Shown here: in pieces, positions 57,884 to 64,000 of the stretch
Position numbering within the stretch: the stretch's first letter is position 1
How the letters are laid out: each line of letters starts with the position of its first letter
DNA from: Chrysoperla carnea
Taxonomy: Eukaryota > Arthropoda > Insecta > Neuroptera > Chrysopidae
NCBI RefSeq assembly: GCF_905475395.1
Contig: NC_058340.1
Span: 64,768,181-64,832,180, forward strand
Direction: 5' to 3'
Length of the DNA: 64,000 bases
Program-made: the position numbers and the translations under genes
The notes under the pieces: generated by a model
Databases searched by the model: none
Seen by the model: only the letters and a program-made list of their open reading frames with translations
Told to the model about the DNA's origin: nothing

Positions 57884-60800
57884 GTAAGTCAATTTAAATT
57901 TTAAAATAAAATTAAAAGTGAAGTAGTTTTTGTTTATTATATCATTTAATAATCGTCATTCGAAAATTTATGTAGAGGAACATAGTTTATTATGTTTATA
58001 CGAGAGCTTTCAACGTTTTCGGAAATTTATTTTAAGGCAGGTGAATTCTGAATTTCGCATTTTTTTTACTTATTGATAACGCGTGATGTGCATTAGTAAA
58101 GAAACCTAATTACTGTCTGGTAAATTAAAATTACATTCTTTGAAAGTGTTGAATTTAGGCTTAGGCACGTGAGGCAGTTGCCAGGGCGGCACAATTTTAT
58201 CCATAAAAATTTTAAAATATTTGAAAATTATATTTTTATTTCGATTATAATCACTCGTTTAATAACTGATAATAGAATATTAGAATTAGGAAAAAAAAAA
58301 AAAAAAGTAATAATAATTACTCCCTCACAAAGCAAAAAGGACGGTATATCAAACCGAACCTAGGGTGGCATCAAGCCAAAATCCGCCACTGTTCCTTGAT
58401 TACAAAACTAAATCATAATGGCTCGATCCGTGCGGAATTCCGCACTAAAACCAGACTAGAGAAAGTCTGAAGTGAGAATTTTACTTTCTTTTCATTTATA
58501 GGCAATTTTATTACAGAAATGATATACAAATTACATAATGAACAAACTTAAATCTTAATATAATTTCTCTAGGTTGTTTTTTCCTGAGCGGTACATTTCT
58601 AGACCGTGAGTCTAACTTTTTGTCATTAGAATCGATAATAGTTATTGAAATAAACCACGATACTCGAAAATTATATTGAACATTAATAAATTTTATTTAA
58701 AAAATACAATTAGAAAACATACAACAGACTTACATTTTTCGGGAATGTCCATCAGTAAAAGTCGTAATCGCAATCGCTCTCAAATGTCGTGCATATTTCA
58801 TCTCTATCTAATTTCAATAAAAAAAGAAATATACTGAATCTTTAGTTTTGAAAAACTTTCTTAACTCTTATACCATTAATTTTCAATTTTATCTGTTGCA
58901 CGCAGTGGTGGATTTACACTAGGGGCAGTCGGGGCTAGTGCCCAGGGTGGCAAATTTTCTAGGGCGGCAAAATTTGGAAAGTGAGAAAATATTTTCAATA
59001 CAATATATAATTAACTAATTCTTTTAAATAAACATTTTATTTTTCAAGAAATATAATTTATGCATTATGTATCAAATCAAAATTTTGTATATTATAATAT
59101 AGGAAATTTAAGTGAAAACAATTAAAATAGTTTAATTAATTTATTTCCATAAAGGTTTGCAAAAATAAAATTTGATATTTTTATTTTCTGGAATTGATAA
59201 ATTCCAGAAATATAGTTTTTTTGAAGAATTAAAAATATTTTCAAATTATCTATGTCTTTTTGATAACAGAAACTTAAATTGATCAATGAATTTGCCTAAA
59301 ATTGGAGAATTATCCAATAACACTAATTAATTTAAATTTAAAAGAACAGTAATAAATAATATGTAATACATAATAAATTTTCTGCAATTAATTAGTTATT
59401 CTAATTTTTTTTTAAATAAGATATCAAAACTATTAAAATAAAATTTCAGTCATGGTGCGGCATTTTCTTCAGTGCCCCAGGGCGGCAGAAATGTAAATCC
59501 GGCCCTGGTTGCACGCTATGTGAAATTAAAAACAAGGTTTTATTTTTCTCATAATAGTGTTCTAAGTTAATTATTAAAGTTAATTAATTAAAATGCGGAT
59601 TCGTACATTAATTCTTTGAACGAATGCGCTCATGGTTTATATAGGGTGACAAAATGAACGTTGCGGCTTAAAATCTATATTAATCTGCCGAAATATTGTA
59701 GTTTGCCATTTTTTTTTATGCTTAATTAAAAATTTTAAAACAATTTATCTAGTACTCGCAGTTACTCATCCGCTTTGCTGGGCAACTTCAACTTTAAAAA
59801 CAAAAACTATCGCATTATAGTCTTCACTTTTCTTGTCCTCACTTAGCCCTCCCTTTTTGGTTTCGGAACCCTAATTTTTTGGAAAATTAAATACAGCTTA
59901 TATTACTCGTAGATAATATAGCTTTATGAAAGTGAAATAATTTTTAAAATCTATTCAGTAGTTTTTAAGTTTATCCGTTACAAACAAAAAACAAACAAAA
60001 TCAAATGCTCTTTATAATATTAGTGTAGATGTTGCAAATTGAAGTATTGTTTGAAAATGTGAAGTAATATAAAAGGCTAATTCAAATTCTTCTAAATAAA
60101 ATTTTTATCAGAGATTCCAATACACTTCGGTAAATAAATCATTGAGGAAGTTAAAAAAGCGGATATTACTGGATTGTTAAAACTTTCTCCAACACAGAAA
60201 TCATTGTATTTTGATTGTAAACTAAAAAATGTAACTACAGATTATTTTTTTAAAAACCGGATCTTTAAATACGTAATCTTACATAAATTACAAAAATTGC
60301 AAATTATTTACTTTAGCATTATGAAAAATCAACAATACAACAAATTAACTTTATCAATTTTACTCAGTTTAGTCAGTTTGAAAAATAACAAAATATTAAA
60401 TTAGCAAGTACCAAAACTCTTTTACAGAATCTATTTTGGGAGTCGCTCACGTTAAAACTTCACAACTTCAGAATTTGATACATACACTTTAATAGTATTC
60501 CTTGTCCTAAAAATGTGAAAATCTTGACATTATTTATCAAATTGTTTAAATATACTCTTACATATGTCGGGAGTGATTTCTTGAACCGTTTCTTATTATC
60601 TGTTCAAAATGGTCTGCATTTCTAAACGACCATTAACATTCCTATCGAACTTTCTCAATTTGTGGACACCCGGTATATTCGATATTAAAAGTGATTAGCT
60701 GAATGTTAATATTTTTGAAAGCAGAGATTTTTATAAAGAATAACTTTTTTTCGTAAACCTTATAATAAAAGTTTTCCATGCGCAGCCAACTTAAGTAAGT

Positions 60801-63800
60801 ATAATAAAAAAATATATCTAGGAAATTGGCACAAAATCGAAATTTAGGTAATTATTTATTAATTGAAATTCGTCGCTAAAGCGTTCTTGATCAAAGTAAA
60901 TCTGAATGAGAATTTTCGGAGTTAGATATGAGTTTTGATTTTGAGGAATTAGTCATTCGCAAACAGAACAAAATTTATACAACAAAAAATCAATATTTTA
61001 TTACAATAGAAATTGGTTTCCCTTAATTTGTTGGTTTTTTTAATTACATTGTAAGAAAATAAAAAGAAAATATTTCATGAAACGTGTGGAATAATAAATT
61101 TTAAGACAAAGCGTTTGAAATAATTGTAAAACGATTTTATAGGCATGAATGTAAAGGTGACGTCATTGAGTCTATGATATGAATACTAAATAGTAGCAAT
61201 TGTTGTCTCATATCAAGGCATTTAAATTCAATACGAGTCAGTTTAAATGGTAAATACTTTTATTTGTTCTACAAGAATCTAGAATCACATAGGTAATTTA
61301 TTTTAATTTTAAAATGTCTGTATACAGACTTAAGCAAAATTTATTAGAATCTTTACAAAACCTTTGGTTTTTTTTGAGGACCTTTTGACTTTTCTCTTAG
61401 TGCATTTAAGGTATACTTCAATCTGTGTTTCGGAAATCGCTCGACAAATCAACAACAGAATACAATTTTCGTATTTTGTGGGTCCTATTTACTAAGTACC
61501 TACCGTGAATTTCATTCAAGTCGAGAAAAGATTATATTTTTGGAAAAAATACTTTTGGAAAAATTGATTCAAATTTTATACTAATTTAAACACCAATTTT
61601 ATGATTTAAGGAATTATTTCCGAGTTATATCACGATTCAATATTAAATCGTCAAATACGATTTTTGTATTTTTTGGTATTTTATTGGAGCGATGATTTTC
61701 AATATTATAATTCCCGAAATAGAAGTCTTCACGACCCTTTCGCCACTTTTATAAAGCTTACCAGTCACCAAAAAGTGAAGCTTTTTATTAAATGTATAGG
61801 CAACTGTTTTTACATTTTTGTACAAGCGTTTAATATTTATAAAACTTCCAAAAGATCAATAACTTAGCAAATTAAAGAGGATTTATTAACCGTAAAGGAC
61901 GGTTAATAATATTGAAAATAAAAACTTGTAAACAAAATTGTTTTAAAAAGATACATTTGGGTCATATAAAACGATTATATGAATAAATTATTAATATTCT
62001 CAGTGTCATTCAATGATTTAAACTTGATTATTATATACAATCAATTTAATTCAACAACGTAATAAATATATAATGTAATATTAACTTATAATACATGAAC
62101 ACTCACATATATATTATTACATAGGTGAACACATGTCTAATTTGTAAAATATTACCAATTTTAACTAATTAAAGAAAGCTACAATGTTTATTTATGAAAT
62201 AATGCAATGTTATTGCTAAATAATACTTGCCAATATTGCAAAACTTAAAAATTCCCATTCAACAAGTCAAATTGTCTTTGTAATTTGTTATTATTTTTTT
62301 CCTGTACATTACCTTCAAAACCGAATTATAATGTATTCTATGCATTGCCTTTAGAGTTATATAGACTGAGTGTCAAACGATTTTAAGCCAACATCTGAGG
62401 TATAATTGCTTAGGTCCAACCATTGAAGATTCGTAAGAAAAAATGTTAAGTGATACGTGATAAGTATTTTTTTAAGCCAAAAAGCGAAAAAGTTCAGTGA
62501 AATCACGATGTTTTATGCAAAACATTTTGAGATATGAAAATTTGACATTCATGTATGTTTTTTTGATAAATGTCCCTATATTCAATGTATATTTTTTCCC
62601 CATATGCTTTTGATAAATGTATTTTTTTTGAATAAATATCCCTAGCTGACATAAGAAGAAATTAACTCAGATGTTGGCACGGTTCTCACTGTACGGAAAG
62701 ACAGGCGATGCTTAGTCTATGTATAACTATAAAGTCAATGATTCTATGTTTTCATTATACTTTGCTAGAAAATACCAGTACTCCTATAGGACATACCGTG
62801 TTAAAAATATCTTCTACTTATCTGCTAGACTTCTGAAAAATTCCAGAACTCAGAAACTGGAGTTCACTGGTTGACCGTATATTTGTTCGCTTTGAGTTTC
62901 TGAAAATCCTCCCAGACTCCATTCAGATTGAGAAACCTACTGCATCCTTAATTAATATTCTCACGGTCTTCATGAACACCAGGTGTTTTCCTGACATTTT
63001 GAATTCCTCAAAACATCGAAAATTGCTTAGAATAATCTGGAAAAAAGAAAGACTTGCTACAAGTATTTCTTCATTAAACTGTATTTGGCATGTATTTAGA
63101 TTTTTAAACCTTGACAGCTTTGATTCTACTTTCTCTCATGTCAGAATATTAAACGATCCCATAAACATTTTTAATGGTAAATGTAATACTTTCTAAGATT
63201 GCCCAAATTTTATTGTTTCAGGCATGTATTTTGGCGGTTATTGGAGTTATCTGGACAGTATCACCACAAGTATTAAAACAACCTATTTCTGAAGAAGCTC
63301 TTCAAGCAGTATTAAATGATCAACGTTACTTGATGAGACAACTTAAGTGTGCCTTAGGAGAAGCTAATTGTGATCCAGTTGGACGAAGATTAAAAAGTAA
63401 GAATATTTTACAAAATTTAAATAAATAATAATAATGCCTAACAAGGTTGTGTAGTGGCGTAACGTAATTATAGCTTTATACAAATATCCAACAAATTTGT
63501 AAAAGTGTAGCCTGAGGATAAAAAATAGAGGAATTTAGCCTGGTAGTTATCAACTGCAAGGCCAAAGAAGAAAACATTGGAAATTTCAAAATAATATCTA
63601 AACATCGAACGTAATAGAAAAGAATTTTAAGGCAGCCAACAACACAATAGACTTCAATCAGGTCTCTGAATTAGTCTCAATACTGTAGCCAACTGAATTA
63701 AGGTTGCCAACTTTCAATTATCAAGCCCACTAAATAGGCGATATAGAAAACTACTCAAAAATCACTGGATATCAATAATTCTATCCTTATCTATTCCTTC

Positions 63801-64000
63801 AATAATTAGCGTTGCATGTAAATGAGTAAAATCACTGAGCTGACAACACTGAACTTTAACCTAAGGCAGGCAATTTTCTTTACCCAGAGCTGAAGTACCT
63901 TGAAGACAAAGAATCTAGGGGATTGAATTAGGATTTTATGGACTGCCGTTAATGAATGTACTTAAAACGTGTTTATATTTGCGTAGGTTTGGCACCATTA
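57866..64000 (+). CDS. Chemosensory protein (OS-D/CSP family), 5' part, cut by the window end
   Basis: Small secreted four-cysteine carrier of hydrophobic ligands (insect OS-D/A10 family). My model joins 57866-57883, 63222-63396 and 63987-64000 (continuing past the edge). It reads MNITLQ + ACILAVIGVIWTVS as a signal peptide, then PISEEALQAVLNDQRYLMRQ and LKCALGEANCDPVGRRLK + SLAPL. The two cysteines are spaced C-X6-C as in all CSPs; the C-terminal CX2C pair lies outside the window. The intron falls one base after the codon for Lys in RRLK, the conserved CSP intron position. The phase-1 junction A+GT gives Ser and the family consensus LKSLAPL. The extra 5.3-kb intron inside the signal peptide is less certain: an unspliced start at 63174 is also open and would give a different hydrophobic N-terminus. 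Confidence 0.85.
58144..58391. mobile_element. hAT-type MITE with 8-bp target duplication (CSP intron 1)
   Basis: Right-end complement CAGTGGCGGATTTTGGCTTG; the left end AAGTGTTGAATTTAGGCTTA is a decayed version. Flanks TTCTTTGA (58136-58143) and TTCCTTGA (58392-58399) differ at one base. Inside are CAGTTGCCAGGGCGGCACAA and a poly-A run. Confidence 0.75.
58418..58640 (+). repeat. Dispersed repeat family R3, copy 3 (CSP intron 1)
   Basis: GGCTCGATCCGTGCGGAATT, TTTATAGGCAATTTTATTAC, AGAAATGATATACAAATTAC and GCGGTACATTTCTAGACCGT, collinear with copy 1. It lies between two hAT elements. Confidence 0.75.
58903..59507. mobile_element. hAT-type non-autonomous element with perfect 8-bp target duplication (CSP intron 1)
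   Basis: 605 bp. The left end CAGTGGTGGATTTACACTAG and the right-end complement CAGGGCCGGATTTACATTTC are flanked by identical GTTGCACG (58895-58902 and 59508-59515). Both subtermini carry GGGCGGCA-type text. The interior is AT-rich without coding capacity. Confidence 0.88.
59750..60028 (+). repeat. 3'-tail repeat family R6, longest copy (CSP intron 1)
   Basis: Starts CTCGCAGTTACTCATCCGCT TTGCTGGGCAAC; later ATTCAGTAGTTTTTAAGTTT, ATCCGTTACAAACAAAAAAC, and ends TATAATATTAGTGTAGAT. The terminal text is like that of common arthropod repeats of the non-LTR/Helitron type; the class is not certain. Confidence 0.6.
62367..62693. repeat. Possible TIR element in CSP intron 1
   Basis: GCCAACATCTGAG at 62388-62400 pairs with CTCAGATGTTGGC near 62667-62679, and outer text GACTGAGTGTCAAACG loosely pairs with the CGGTTCTCACTGT end. 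The outer boundaries are weak. Confidence 0.45.
63222..63396 (+). CDS. Chemosensory protein coding exon 2
   Basis: Follows acceptor TTGTTTCAG. Encodes the rest of the signal peptide and the first half of the mature protein with Cys-X6-Cys (CALGEANC). Donor AAAA|GTAAG one base after the Lys codon. Confidence 0.9.
63987..64000 (+). CDS. Chemosensory protein coding exon 3, truncated by the window
   Basis: Follows acceptor TTTGCGTAG. The first 14 bases complete Ser and encode LAPL, matching the family block after the conserved intron. The rest of the gene is to the right. Confidence 0.75.

Noticed and set aside
62972-63196. A 74-codon frame just before the chemosensory exon
   Set aside because: It lies in the proposed intron, in a different frame from the CSP exon, and has no recognisable motif.

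Overview
This window is AT-rich nuclear DNA from an insect. The evidence is the set of spliced genes: an insect-type mitochondrial cytochrome P450 (CYP301A1), a bifunctional delta-1-pyrroline-5-carboxylate synthase (P5CS), synaptotagmin 4 (Syt4) and the 5' part of a chemosensory protein (OS-D/CSP family). All have GT-AG introns with consistent phases, and the non-coding DNA is full of short non-autonomous transposons. The sequence alone does not fix the order or species.

Layout. 1-19.5 kb: no convincing gene; degenerate repeats, foldback elements, TA microsatellites, a hAT-type MITE and one weak orphan reading frame. 19.5-24.9 kb, minus strand: CYP301A1, nine coding exons, 523 residues. 24.9-30.6 kb: intergenic, with two related composite elements that carry tRNA-like heads in opposite orientation at their two ends; the first also holds a five-unit array of alternating inverted motifs. 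30.6-39.7 kb, plus strand: P5CS, eight coding exons, 796 residues; its 5-kb first intron holds four repeat insertions. 39.7-43.3 kb: intergenic. 43.3-50.4 kb, plus strand: Syt4, six coding exons, 446 residues. 50.4-57.9 kb: intergenic, with a TIR element and a 43-bp near-perfect palindrome. 57.9 kb to the right edge, plus strand: chemosensory protein, cut off by the window end after the start of its third exon; its 5.3-kb first intron holds two hAT elements with 8-bp target-site duplications.

The genes are functionally unrelated neighbours: cuticle-associated mitochondrial P450, proline/ornithine biosynthesis, vesicle traffic and a secreted small-ligand carrier. I see no operon-like or pathway cluster. 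CYP301A1 and P5CS are head to head about 5.7 kb apart; P5CS, Syt4 and the CSP are co-oriented.

The unusual content is in the repeats: the alternating palindrome array with a related copy that lacks it, a 54-bp perfect palindrome nested inside a hAT MITE in Syt4 intron 5, a 75-bp inverted-repeat family with two copies, and several MITE families whose ends and target-site duplications can be read to the base. I found no defence system, CRISPR array, virus-like gene or intact transposase.
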